Origin: Betaproteobacteria bacterium
Lineage (GTDB): Bacteria > Pseudomonadota > Gammaproteobacteria > Burkholderiales > Casimicrobiaceae
Direction of reading: 5' to 3'
Length of the DNA stretch: 64,000 bases
NCBI GenBank assembly: GCA_027492485.1
Contig: JAPUER010000016.1
Coordinates: forward strand, 139,388-203,387
Shown here: positions 20,847 to 31,461 of the stretch, piece by piece
How positions within the stretch are numbered: position 1 is the stretch's first letter
How the letters are laid out: the number at the start of each line of letters is the position of its first letter
The notes under the pieces: generated by a model
The model's database searches: none
The model's input: the letters and a program-made list of their open reading frames with translations, nothing else
What the model was told of the DNA's origin: nothing
Program-made: the position numbers and the translations under genes

Positions 20847-21758
20847 ATGACCCCGATCCGCAAAGCCGTCTTCCCCGTCGCTGGTCTCGGCACCCGTTTT
20901 CTCCCGGCGACCAAGGCGATGCCGAAGGAGATGCTGACCGTCGTCGACAAACCGCTGATCCAGTACGCGGTGGAAGAGGCCGCGGCCGCCGGCGTCACCG
21001 ACATGATCTTCGTCACCGGTCGCAACAAGCGCGCCATCGAGGACCACTTCGACCGCGCCTACGAGCTGGAGAACGAACTCGAACGCGCCGGCAAGCAGGC
21101 GCTGCTCGACGAGTTGCAGGCGTCGATTCCGTCCAACATCAACTGCGTGTTCATCCGCCAGGGCGACGCGCTTGGGCTTGGTCATGCTGTGCTCTGCGCG
21201 CAGCCGGTGGTGGGCGACGAGCCGTTCGCGGTGATCCTGGCCGACGAACTGATTCGCCCGACCGGCAGCGGCTCCGGTGTGCGCGGCGCCACGGCGCAAC
21301 TCGCCGATGTGTACGCGCGCCTGTGTGGTGCCGGCAACGGCGGCGGTGGCGTGATCGGCGTCAACTACATGCCTGGCGATTCGATCACCCGCTACGGCGC
21401 GATCAAGATTGCCGACATGGTGCAGCACGCCGACGGCGACGCGATGCGACTGGCCGGTTTCGTGGAAAAGCCGAAGCCTGCCGAGGCACCGTCGCAGTTC
21501 GGCGCCATCGGCCGCTACGTGCTGCCGGCGTCGATCTTCGAGCACCTCAAGCAGATCAAGAGCGGCAGCGGCGGCGAAATCCAGTTGACCGACGCCATCG
21601 CCAGGCTCGCCGCCGTCGAGCCGGTCTACGCGGTGGAAACCGTCGGCCGTCGCTACGACTGCGGCACCAAGCTCGGCTACCTCGAAGCGACCGTCAAGCT
21701 CGGCCTCGAACGGCCGGAATTCAGCGCCGAGTTCGCGGTTTTTCTCAAGCAGCTTTAG
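20847..21758 (+). CDS. galU: UTP--glucose-1-phosphate uridylyltransferase
   Basis: 303 residues. It makes UDP-glucose for surface polysaccharide, osmoprotectant and lipid glycosylation. The nucleotidyltransferase motif G-L-G-T-R-F-L-P-A-T-K-A-M-P-K-E-M is at residues 13-29, followed by V-D-K-P-L-I-Q-Y and the A-D-E/D-L-I block (A-D-E-L-I-R) around residue 133. It follows ligA by 11 bases and is probably in the same transcript. Its last codons (K-Q-L-stop) lie inside repeat copy 5, which begins at 21751. Confidence 0.95.
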   Translation: MTPIRKAVFPVAGLGTRFLPATKAMPKEMLTVVDKPLIQYAVEEAAAAGVTDMIFVTGRNKRAIEDHFDRAYELENELERAGKQALLDELQASIPSNINCVFIRQGDALGLGHAVLCAQPVVGDEPFAVILADELIRPTGSGSGVRGATAQLADVYARLCGAGNGGGGVIGVNYMPGDSITRYGAIKIADMVQHADGDAMRLAGFVEKPKPAEAPSQFGAIGRYVLPASIFEHLKQIKSGSGGEIQLTDAIARLAAVEPVYAVETVGRRYDCGTKLGYLEATVKLGLERPEFSAEFAVFLKQL

Positions 21759-21866
21759 CTACAAACGCGCAGTATTACATGGCTTGCCGGATGATTTTTC
21801 GATAAGTCGACTATCAAGTTTTTTGCGGTGAAAGCGCCGTACGTTGCCGCTCTCACGTAAAAAGCC
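21751..21866. repeat. GTCGAC-centred palindromic repeat, copy 5
   Basis: 116 bp with the GTCGAC core at 21806-21811. Its left end AGCTTTAG supplies the last sense codon and stop of galU. Its right end (GGCTTTTTACGTGA on the minus strand) stops one base before the stop codon of the convergent ABC permease gene (21868). The whole gap between the two genes is therefore repeat. Confidence 0.8.
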
Positions 21867-21867
21867 A

Positions 21868-23079
21868 TTACTTCCCCGTCAGCATTTTCTCGTCGCCCAG
21901 CCGCCGGCTGAACGCGAACAGCGCTACGGCGCAGATCAGCGCCGGAATGACGATCATCGCTAGCCATTCGGTGCCGGCAATCGTCTCTGCGCGCAACACC
22001 TTGCTCAGCACCGCGTACTGCCCGTTGACCGGCACCCATACGTCCCACCACGGCGCTTTGGTTTGCCGCAGCATGCTCATGATCGGCAGCAGGCCGATCA
22101 TCGAGACGCCGAATTGCAGCGAGCTTTGCGCTTCTTTCGCCGTCTTGCCGGCGGCGCCGAAGGCGAGCAGCACGGCGGGCACCATGAAGGCAAACGGTAC
22201 CAGCACGGCCATGAAGCCTGCGTACTCGCGCAGACCGAAGCTGAATGGCAGCCCCAGCCGGTCGATCGGCACCACCTGCAGCGCCAGCACGAAGCCAAGC
22301 AACGACACGGTCACCGCGATCAGGTTGACGCCGGTCACGGCGAGCCATTTGCCGATGGTCAGCTCCGGCACCGTGACCGGCGTGGCCAGCAGCGGCTCCA
22401 GCGTCTGCCGTTCGCGTTCGCCGGCCGTCACGTCGAGCGCGGCGGCGATCGCGCCCATCAACCCGGCAAACAGCGCGTAGAAGCTCATGAACTGCAACAT
22501 CCGCGAACCCTTCTGCTCGGGGGTGGCGAGATCCAGATCGTCGAACTGCACCGGATGCGCGACCGCCGGCGCCACGCCGCGCAGAAGCAGTCGTTCGTTG
22601 CCGACGTAGTCGGCCCAGCCGCGCACGGCGCGCGACAGGCGGCTCGCGACCGGTACTGAGCGGTCGCGGCTGGATTCGGTGACCAGCGTGATGCGCGCGA
22701 CGCGGCCGCTGGCGTAGGCGGCGGCGAAGTCGGGGTCGACCACCAGCACGGCATCGAGATCGCCGGACTTGACCCGCGCTTCGTAGTCGGGCGGATCGGG
22801 CTCCACCTTGATGCCGCCGCGTTCGAGAAAGCGCACCAGATCGGGCGCGAATTGCGCATTCACGATCGGCGCCGTGATCTTCTCCATCCGCTCGGTCACC
22901 GATTGCGCGACGAAGTAAATCAGCCCCACCACCAGCGGGCCGGAAATAGCCACCGCGAACAGGCCCCAGAAGATGCTCTTGCGGTCGCGCAGCAGATCGC
23001 TGAACTCCTTGCGCGCGACCAGCGCGAGCCGTGCCAGGCTGAAGGTGGACGTCGTCATGTTGCCTGCACCGCCGCTCAT
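21868..23079 (-). CDS. ABC-2 type exporter permease (NatB-like)
   Basis: 403 residues. An N-terminal R-K-E-F-S-D-L-L-R-D-R-K-S segment precedes the first membrane helix (residues about 35-58), a periplasmic domain of about 150 residues, then five more hydrophobic segments in the C-terminal half. A cytoplasmic loop E-R-E-R-Q-T-L-E-P-L-L-A-T-P-V is the hallmark of NatB-type permeases. It overlaps the ATPase gene by four bases (stop/start overlap), so the two are translationally coupled. NatAB exports sodium in Bacillus, but homologues elsewhere have other or unknown substrates. The companion peptidase and acylase genes hint at a drug or peptide. Confidence 0.88.
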   Translation of the reverse strand: MSGGAGNMTTSTFSLARLALVARKEFSDLLRDRKSIFWGLFAVAISGPLVVGLIYFVAQSVTERMEKITAPIVNAQFAPDLVRFLERGGIKVEPDPPDYEARVKSGDLDAVLVVDPDFAAAYASGRVARITLVTESSRDRSVPVASRLSRAVRGWADYVGNERLLLRGVAPAVAHPVQFDDLDLATPEQKGSRMLQFMSFYALFAGLMGAIAAALDVTAGERERQTLEPLLATPVTVPELTIGKWLAVTGVNLIAVTVSLLGFVLALQVVPIDRLGLPFSFGLREYAGFMAVLVPFAFMVPAVLLAFGAAGKTAKEAQSSLQFGVSMIGLLPIMSMLRQTKAPWWDVWVPVNGQYAVLSKVLRAETIAGTEWLAMIVIPALICAVALFAFSRRLGDEKMLTGK

Positions 23080-23855
23080 GCGAAGAGCCCTTCCTCGCTG
23101 CCGATCAGTTTGACGAATGCGTCTTCGAGCGTTGCCAGCCCGGTCGCCGCCAGCGCTTCATCGGGCGTGCCGTTGAAAACCACCATCCCTTTGTCGATGA
23201 TGACCACACGGTCGCAGAGTGCCGCGACCTCCTGCATGATGTGGCTGGAGAACAGCACGCATTTGCCCTTTTGCTTGAGGCCGCGGATCAGCTCGCGCAT
23301 GGCGCGGGTCGACATGATGTCGAGGCCATTGGTCGGCTCGTCGAGCAGCACGGTCTGCGGGTCGTGTACCAGCGCCCGCGCGATCGCCACCTTCATCCGC
23401 TCGCCCTGCGAGAAGCCTTGCGTCGGTCGCTCGGCGAGCGCGTGCAGACCCAGCTCGTCGATCAGCACGTCGGCCCGCCGCCGCGCTTCGTCATTGCCAA
23501 GACCATGCAGGCGCCCGAAGTAGACGATGTTCTCGCGCGCCGTCAGCCGCCAGTAGAGCCCCTTGGCGTCACCGAGTACACCGAGGTTGCGGCGCACCAG
23601 TGCGCGGTCCTGCGCGATGTCGTGGCCGTCGATGCGGGCACTGCCGCTGTCCGGCGTCAGCAGCGTGGACAGCATGCGCAGCGTGGTCGTCTTGCCGGCG
23701 CCATTGGGGCCGAGCAGGCCGGTGACTTCGCCGTCGCGCGCCACGAAGCTCACGTTGTTGACGGCAGTGACGCGGCGCGTGGTTGCGCGCAAGGCAAACA
23801 GCGAGCGCCGGTCGCGCGCTTCAAATTGCCGGCAGAGACCGCTGACCTCGATCAT
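23076..23855 (-). CDS. ABC exporter ATP-binding protein (NatA-like)
   Basis: 259 residues from ATG 23855, which overlaps the stop of the preceding hydrolase gene by four bases. Walker A is [10 protein letters not shown] at about residues 49-58, with an insert of about 15 residues ([10 protein letters not shown]) before it. The signature is [12 protein letters not shown], Walker B is [11 protein letters not shown], and the switch His is in F-S-S-H-I-M-Q-E-V. It drives the permease encoded next. Homologues are annotated as Na+ exporter NatA or multidrug exporters; the substrate here is unknown. Confidence 0.92.
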   Translation of the reverse strand: MIEVSGLCRQFEARDRRSLFALRATTRRVTAVNNVSFVARDGEVTGLLGPNGAGKTTTLRMLSTLLTPDSGSARIDGHDIAQDRALVRRNLGVLGDAKGLYWRLTARENIVYFGRLHGLGNDEARRRADVLIDELGLHALAERPTQGFSQGERMKVAIARALVHDPQTVLLDEPTNGLDIMSTRAMRELIRGLKQKGKCVLFSSHIMQEVAALCDRVVIIDKGMVVFNGTPDEALAATGLATLEDAFVKLIGSEEGLFA

Positions 23856-25390
23856 GGCCGCGCCTCCAGTGGTGACACGTAGAAAAGCGGCGGCGGCAAT
23901 TTGAGGTCCGCTTCGCAGGCGTCCGTCGCGGCGGCAATATCGCCGGCCTCGACAAACTTGACGATCACCCGGCGCAGACAGGGCAGCGGCGACACGATAT
24001 GCCCCGAATTGGGCACCACGATGTGCTTGTGGCGGGCGAGCGTTTTTGCAGCCAGTTCGGCCTGCGCCGGTGGCGTGACGGGGTCCGCGGCACCGGACAG
24101 CAGCAGCGCAGGAATGTTGCTCACCGTCGGCTCGAAGAACTCCGGCGCCACCTTGCCATGCGGCAGGTCCTTGCAGAAACCGTAGAACAAATCCGTCAAC
24201 GCCTGAAACCGCGGGTTCGGCGTCGGGCTGCGGCCGAGCATGTCTTCCGCGCACATGACCGCGAAGCGCTGGGCAACGGCGATCTCGCCTTCGGCGACCG
24301 AACTGCTGGCGAGGGTGCTGAGCAACGGCGCAAAATTGCCCTGACCCGCCTGCGCGAGCAGCGCCGGGATCAGCCGCGCGCTCTCCGGCTTGTACAGCAG
24401 CGGCCACAGCAGCGACAGCAGCTTGCGGTCGCTCATCGTGCCCTGCAAGGGCTTGCCGGTGGCGGGATGCGGCAGGCTGAGTGCTACCGGCTTGTCGCGC
24501 AGTTGTGCGAGCAGGCGGTCGAAGGCATTCAAGGCATCGGGATAGGCCTTGTTGCAGCCGGCCGACGCCGTGCAGGCGGCGAGCACCGCGCGCAATTGCA
24601 CCTCGGACGCGGCAAGCGCGTCGTCCGGCAGGCGCAGCGTGGTGGGCGCCACGCCGTCGAGCACGGCGGTGCGGATGCTGTCCGGAAAGCGCTTCATGTA
24701 GCGCAGCGCCACCCGTGAGCCGTAGCTGCCGCCCCAGACGTTGATGCGTGTGTGGCCGAGCGCCTTGCGCACCGCCTCGAGATCGTCGATGTAGTCGTCG
24801 CTGCGGTGCGCGGCGGGACTGCCCTTGAGCGTGGCCAGGCACGCCGCCCACTCGCTGCGCACGGCATCGTCGGCGGTGGCAAAGGCTGCGGCGACCGGAT
24901 CGGTCCTGGCGCTGTCCGCTGTTGGCGTCGTACAGGTCAGGGTTTTGCTCTTGCCCGTGCCGCGCTGATCAACCAGCACGATGTCGCGCTTCTTGCGCAG
25001 GTCCGACAGCGCGGCGACGAGCACACCGATGTCGCTGGCGGCCTGCCCCGGGCCACCGGCAAAGAAGTACACCGGGTCGGGTTCGGCCCTGCGCGCCAGC
25101 GCCGGCAACACGGCAACGTGAATGCGTAGCGTCTTGTCCGGGCTCGCGGCCGACTCCGGCACCGCGAATTGCGCGCAGCGCACTGCCGTGTCGATACCGC
25201 GCAGGCGGCAACTGCTGAACTCGATGCCGGCGGACGCTGCCCCGGCGCTGCCGGCGACCATCGTGGCAAGCGCCAATGCGGCGGCGGTCGTCAAGGTCAC
25301 ACCAGGCGACCGCCGGTTGCGTCTGTCGCAAGCGGGATCGGGATGGCGATCACCCATTGCGATCGGTGAAAAACGGGATGTCTGCTGCAT
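23852..25390 (-). CDS. Secreted alpha/beta hydrolase, tripeptidyl aminopeptidase-like
   Basis: 512 residues from ATG 25390; an alternative start 11 codons later (M-G-D-R-H-P-D) is possible, and both keep the signal peptide around residues 31-54 (A-L-A-L-A-T-M-V-A-G-S-A-G-A-A-S-A). The nucleophile elbow is G-G-S-Y-G-S (Ser222), with Asp436 in S-G-A-A-D-P-V-T-P and His464 in N-S-G-H-I-V completing the triad. The oxyanion Gly-rich G-G-P-G-Q is near residue 113. The C-terminal TAP-like region is intact. These enzymes remove N-terminal tri- or aminoacyl residues or hydrolyse esters outside the cytoplasm. It lies 41 bases after the acylase and is coupled to the exporter genes. Confidence 0.88.
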   Translation of the reverse strand: MQQTSRFSPIAMGDRHPDPACDRRNRRSPGVTLTTAAALALATMVAGSAGAASAGIEFSSCRLRGIDTAVRCAQFAVPESAASPDKTLRIHVAVLPALARRAEPDPVYFFAGGPGQAASDIGVLVAALSDLRKKRDIVLVDQRGTGKSKTLTCTTPTADSARTDPVAAAFATADDAVRSEWAACLATLKGSPAAHRSDDYIDDLEAVRKALGHTRINVWGGSYGSRVALRYMKRFPDSIRTAVLDGVAPTTLRLPDDALAASEVQLRAVLAACTASAGCNKAYPDALNAFDRLLAQLRDKPVALSLPHPATGKPLQGTMSDRKLLSLLWPLLYKPESARLIPALLAQAGQGNFAPLLSTLASSSVAEGEIAVAQRFAVMCAEDMLGRSPTPNPRFQALTDLFYGFCKDLPHGKVAPEFFEPTVSNIPALLLSGAADPVTPPAQAELAAKTLARHKHIVVPNSGHIVSPLPCLRRVIVKFVEAGDIAAATDACEADLKLPPPLFYVSPLEARP

Positions 25391-25431
25391 GGCTGTGAAG
25401 CGTAGCAGTCACTTGGCTGCCGCGCAGACTC

Positions 25432-27915
25432 CTAGGAGTCTGCGCGCAAACTGAGCATCCCCGCCGGCTTCGGGTGGGCGAGGTCAATGTAGGCAGCGGC
25501 ACCGCCCGAGCCCCAGCGGCGCGCCAGATCGCGGTAGTGCGGCGAAAACGGATTGCCCGATTGCCCGGTCGAATAGATGATGGTGGCCGCATTGGTATCG
25601 GCGACCGACAAATCGTACACCGCACGCAGGCTGGCGGCGAATTCATTGGCGAAGAGATCGGGTTCGCGACCGCGGACCTTGCCGACCATGACGGAATAGG
25701 TGTCGCCCGCGGTGGGTGTGCGGATTTCGAACAGCGATTTCAAAACGGGCACATTCGAGAACGGGCGGTGTTCGCTGCGTGCGAAATGGCTGCTGTCCCA
25801 GCGCCAGGCGTTGACGTCGCTGCCGTACGTCGCCTGCAGACTGTCGAGCGCGGTGTCGAAAGCTGCGGCGACCGCGTCGTCGCAGCTTTCTTTGAAGGGG
25901 GTCGTGATGTCGTCGCACCAGTAGGCGTCGTTACGCGCGAGCACACCGTTCAGCGCGCTGCGGAAATCGCGACGGCCAAAGATCGCGTTGAACAGGCCTG
26001 GCCCGATGTCGTCGGCGAATAAGCGGCGGGTGGTCTCGCGCGCCCAGCTCCAGTAGACGAGCGTGGCAACGGCGGGATCGTACTGCGAAGCGGCGACCGG
26101 TTCGTCCTTGAAATGCCGGAGCGCACGCAATGCATCGTTGGCCAATGGATGCTTTGAATTGATCTTTGGCAGCCAGTTCAACAGGGGCGTGTCATGGGTG
26201 TGCTTCAGGTCGTGCTGAATCTCGCGCAGGCTTTGCGCATCGTGTTTGGGCTTCGCGGCCAGCAGTTGTTCGATGCGCTGTTTGCGGCCGGGATGTGCCC
26301 ATTCGGCGCCGATGAAATGCGGATAGTCGTCGCCGTGGATGCGCTGGTTGGCAGTGGCGAGAAATCTGTCGACGGTCTGCTGCGGCAGTTGTTCGTAGGG
26401 AAGAAAACCGCCCCAGTCGTACTTCGCGTCCCAGCCTGGCGCCGGTGCGACGCCATTGAGATCGTTCTCCGGCTTGCGCAGCGGCACGCGACCGGCAGCA
26501 ATGAAGGCTGTATTGCCCTGGGTGTCGGCGATCACCACGTTTTGCTGCGGTGCGACGTGCTGGCGCATGGCGTCGCGCAATTCGGCGACCGTTTGTGCCT
26601 TGTTGGCGGCTCCGGCCGCCAGCACGCTTAGGTTGTCGCTGTCGAGCGCCGTCCAGCGCAGGGCGATGGCGTATTTGCGGTCGCCGATGGCGGCGGCGAG
26701 TGGCGCATTGGCATCCGAGATGATCGGGCCGTGGCGGGACGCACGCACGCTGAGGCTGACATCGCGCTCGCCCTTCACCTTGATGCTTTCGTTGCGTATG
26801 ACCAGCGGCTGCCAGCCGTCCGGCGTGCGCGCCTCGCCGCGGTCATTGATCTCCTCGATGTACAGATCCTGCACATCCGGGCCGGTGTTGGTAAAGCCCC
26901 AGGCGACGTTGCGCGTGCGGCCGAGAATGACGTAGGGCGTTCCCGGAAGGGTGGCGCCGCTGACTTCGATGCCGGGCGCCTGTTGCCGGGTGAAGTACCA
27001 GATGGCCGGTGCCGCCAGCGAGAGATGAGGATCGTTGGCCAGCAGCGGTTTGCCGCTGGCCGTGCGACTGCCGTTGACCACCCAGTTGTTGGAGCCGATG
27101 CCCTCGGTTCCGGCGGCAAGCCACTCGGCAGTTTGCGCCGAAGCGGTACAGCCCCCGCCGCCGCACGCGGGAGCGAGCAGGGGCGAGGATGGTTCGCCGG
27201 TATCAGCGGCAACCGGCTTCGAGGGAAGCAGGCCCAGCGTCTTGTACAGCGCACCATAGTCTGCATGCGGCGGCAGCTTGTCGCCCGGCTGCGCCGGCAG
27301 CAGTTCGTCGATTCTTGCAACTGGCATCCGCGCCGCCAACTGCAGGCGAAGGAGTTCGTTGCTCCAGTTGCCGCCGAGGTCGTAGGCCATCATGATCGCC
27401 CAGGCCAGCGTGTCGGCGGGTTCCCAAGGGCCGGGCTGGACGCCGAGAATTACGAACTCCGGCGGCCGCACGGCCATCGCTTCGCGGACGTAGCTGTTGA
27501 CGCCGTCGGCATAGGCTTGCAGCACGTCGCGCGTGGCCGCCGGCAAGCGCTCGAGTTGCGCCCGCGCCGCCCGGTGCACGCCCAGGGTGCGCAGAAAGCG
27601 GTCGGTATCGAGTGCCTTTGGCCCGAGAATTTCGGCCAGCTCGCCACGCCCGACGCGACGGTTCATTTCCAGTTGCCACAGCCGGTCACGGGCGTGCATG
27701 AAGCCGACCGCGAACGCGAGATCGCGTTCGGACTTCGCCTCGATACTGGGGATGCCGTCGCTGTCGATGGCAATGGCCGTCTCCCCAATCCGCTGGCGGA
27801 CAACGTATTGCGCGTTATTGTCAGGCACGCTGCGCCACGCGTACACTGCCATCGCGCTCACAGCCAGCAGCGCCACGCCGATCAATCCGAGCACTATCCG
27901 TTTCAGCCAGCGCAC
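25432..27915 (-). CDS. Penicillin acylase family protein (N-terminal-nucleophile amidase)
   Basis: 827 residues, the usual precursor length. A membrane or signal helix spans residues 7-26. The alpha chain includes F-A-V-G-F-M-H-A-R-D-R-L-W-Q-L-E, a strong family marker. Autoprocessing should expose Ser275 in G-I-G-S-N-N-W as the catalytic N-terminal nucleophile of the beta chain, with N-D-P-H-L following. A Cys-Gly-rich linker (residues about 248-258) lies before the cleavage site. Members hydrolyse amide bonds in beta-lactams, acyl-homoserine lactones or acyl-peptides; the substrate is not predictable. It heads a four-gene minus-strand operon with the hydrolase and NatAB-like exporter, and is divergent from clpB. 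Confidence 0.9.
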   Translation of the reverse strand: MRWLKRIVLGLIGVALLAVSAMAVYAWRSVPDNNAQYVVRQRIGETAIAIDSDGIPSIEAKSERDLAFAVGFMHARDRLWQLEMNRRVGRGELAEILGPKALDTDRFLRTLGVHRAARAQLERLPAATRDVLQAYADGVNSYVREAMAVRPPEFVILGVQPGPWEPADTLAWAIMMAYDLGGNWSNELLRLQLAARMPVARIDELLPAQPGDKLPPHADYGALYKTLGLLPSKPVAADTGEPSSPLLAPACGGGGCTASAQTAEWLAAGTEGIGSNNWVVNGSRTASGKPLLANDPHLSLAAPAIWYFTRQQAPGIEVSGATLPGTPYVILGRTRNVAWGFTNTGPDVQDLYIEEINDRGEARTPDGWQPLVIRNESIKVKGERDVSLSVRASRHGPIISDANAPLAAAIGDRKYAIALRWTALDSDNLSVLAAGAANKAQTVAELRDAMRQHVAPQQNVVIADTQGNTAFIAAGRVPLRKPENDLNGVAPAPGWDAKYDWGGFLPYEQLPQQTVDRFLATANQRIHGDDYPHFIGAEWAHPGRKQRIEQLLAAKPKHDAQSLREIQHDLKHTHDTPLLNWLPKINSKHPLANDALRALRHFKDEPVAASQYDPAVATLVYWSWARETTRRLFADDIGPGLFNAIFGRRDFRSALNGVLARNDAYWCDDITTPFKESCDDAVAAAFDTALDSLQATYGSDVNAWRWDSSHFARSEHRPFSNVPVLKSLFEIRTPTAGDTYSVMVGKVRGREPDLFANEFAASLRAVYDLSVADTNAATIIYSTGQSGNPFSPHYRDLARRWGSGGAAAYIDLAHPKPAGMLSLRADS

Positions 27916-27953
27916 AGTTTCCCCCTCTTGTTTGCGGACAAGTGCTTAATTCA

Positions 27954-27981
27954 GTTGAATCGCCGCGGCGAATCCCTACAT
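27954..27981 (+). promoter_or_regulatory. Sigma-32-type heat-shock promoter of clpB
   Basis: GTTGAA (27954-27959) and CCCTACAT (27974-27981) are separated by 14 bases, a good fit to the heat-shock sigma factor pattern (CTTGAA, then CCCCATnT). The start would be about 28 bases before the clpB ATG, with AGGGGA as ribosome site. The spacer contains the perfect 12-bp palindrome TCGCCGCGGCGA. Confidence 0.7.
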
Positions 27982-28014
27982 TTGATATAGATATTCACTG
28001 ACAGGGGACGCCCG

Positions 28015-30606
<2,592 letters not shown>

Positions 30607-30775
30607 TCGACTGTGCAGTCGTCGCCGCGCGATTCGCGACTCCCTCCCCGCTCGCCGGGGAGGTACGCTCCCCAGTCCTTCCGCGCTCGACTGCTGAGTC
30701 AGCTCAGGTACCTTTTTATCGAGCGTTGGACTGTCAACGCACGAAAAACGGCTGATTGTTTGTGCGCCAATGGCG

Positions 30776-30781
30776 TACAAT
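30776..30781 (+). promoter_or_regulatory. Candidate -10 box of the toxin-antitoxin operon
   Basis: TACAAT ends seven bases before the ATG at 30788, so the transcript would begin at the start codon. A clear -35 element is not visible; TTGTTT (30756-30761) is at a short 14-base spacing. Confidence 0.35.
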
Positions 30782-30787
30782 TCGATC

Positions 30788-31111
30788 ATGCATCTATTCA
30801 TCGAACTGCCAGCGTTTTCGCGCTATCGCGAAGACTATTTCGATGATCGGGCGTTCCATGAGCTGCAGGGTCACCTGTTGTCGCAACCAATGGCCGGTGA
30901 GCTGGTGCCCGGCACGGGTGGCGTGCGCAAGCTGCGCTGGTCGCGTGCAGGGATGGGCAAGCGGGGTGGCGTGAGGGTGCTGTACTACGTGCAGGACGCA
31001 AAGGGACGCATCTGGCTGCTGACGGTGTACGCCAAGAGCGCTCGCGAGAACATTCCGAACGAGTTGTTGAACGAACTCAGAAAGGTGGCCGACCATGCCC
31101 AAATTGACTGA
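30788..31111 (+). CDS. HigB-2/RelE-type toxin of a toxin-antitoxin pair
   Basis: 107 residues from ATG 30788; an in-frame ATG at 30770 would add six codons but overlaps the likely -10 box. The fold markers are G-G-V-R-K-L-R-W, then K-R-G-G-V-R-V-L-Y-Y and W-L-L-T-V-Y-A-K-S-A-R-E-N-I-P. This is the RelE/HigB-2 mRNA-interferase pattern, including the basic residues. Such toxins cleave mRNA in the ribosome. Its 3' end overlaps the antitoxin gene by 17 bases. TACAAT at 30776-30781 would place transcription start at or next to the ATG, suggesting a leaderless message; no ribosome site is visible. Confidence 0.85.
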   Translation: MHLFIELPAFSRYREDYFDDRAFHELQGHLLSQPMAGELVPGTGGVRKLRWSRAGMGKRGGVRVLYYVQDAKGRIWLLTVYAKSARENIPNELLNELRKVADHAQID

Positions 31112-31427
31112 AGCCGCAATCCTGAAACGTGACGCCAAACGCGATCTTGCCGCCGAACTGCGCGAGTCGCTCACGCAAATGAAACGCGGCGAAGTGGGGC
31201 GCGTCTGGGTAAACGACGGCAAAGGTGCCATGCGTGAGTCCGCAGTCGCAAAGGCGCGCATTGCAATGAACCTCTCGCAATCGCAGTTCGCCGATTTGCT
31301 GGGTGTTTCGGTGAGAACGTTGCAGCAATGGGAACAGGGACGCCGCGAGCCGACGGGCGCCGCACAGACGCTGATCAAGGTGGCAATTTGCGAGCCTGAG
31401 GCTTTGCGCAAGGCGGTGGCGGCGTAA
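31095..31427 (+). CDS. HigA-type antitoxin with helix-turn-helix
   Basis: 110 residues. An N-terminal stretch of about 50 residues likely wraps the toxin. The C-terminal XRE helix-turn-helix reads L-S-Q-S-Q-F-A-D-L-L-G-V-S then T-L-Q-Q-W-E-Q-G-R-R-E-P (residues about 60-88). It should neutralise the overlapping toxin and repress the operon. In this toxin-first order, as in higBA, the antitoxin is the downstream partner. Start ATG 31095 lies within the toxin gene and is preceded by AAGGTGG. Confidence 0.87.
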   Translation: MPKLTEAAILKRDAKRDLAAELRESLTQMKRGEVGRVWVNDGKGAMRESAVAKARIAMNLSQSQFADLLGVSVRTLQQWEQGRREPTGAAQTLIKVAICEPEALRKAVAA

Positions 31428-31461
31428 GCGCATTCCTCAGCGCAACGGCAGAACCAGCGGT

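Noticed and set aside
30607-30787. A terminator after clpB (CTGAG-TCAG-CTCAG near 30693, then TTTTT)
   Set aside because: The stem is only five base pairs and the T-run is offset by about five bases; possible but not supportable.
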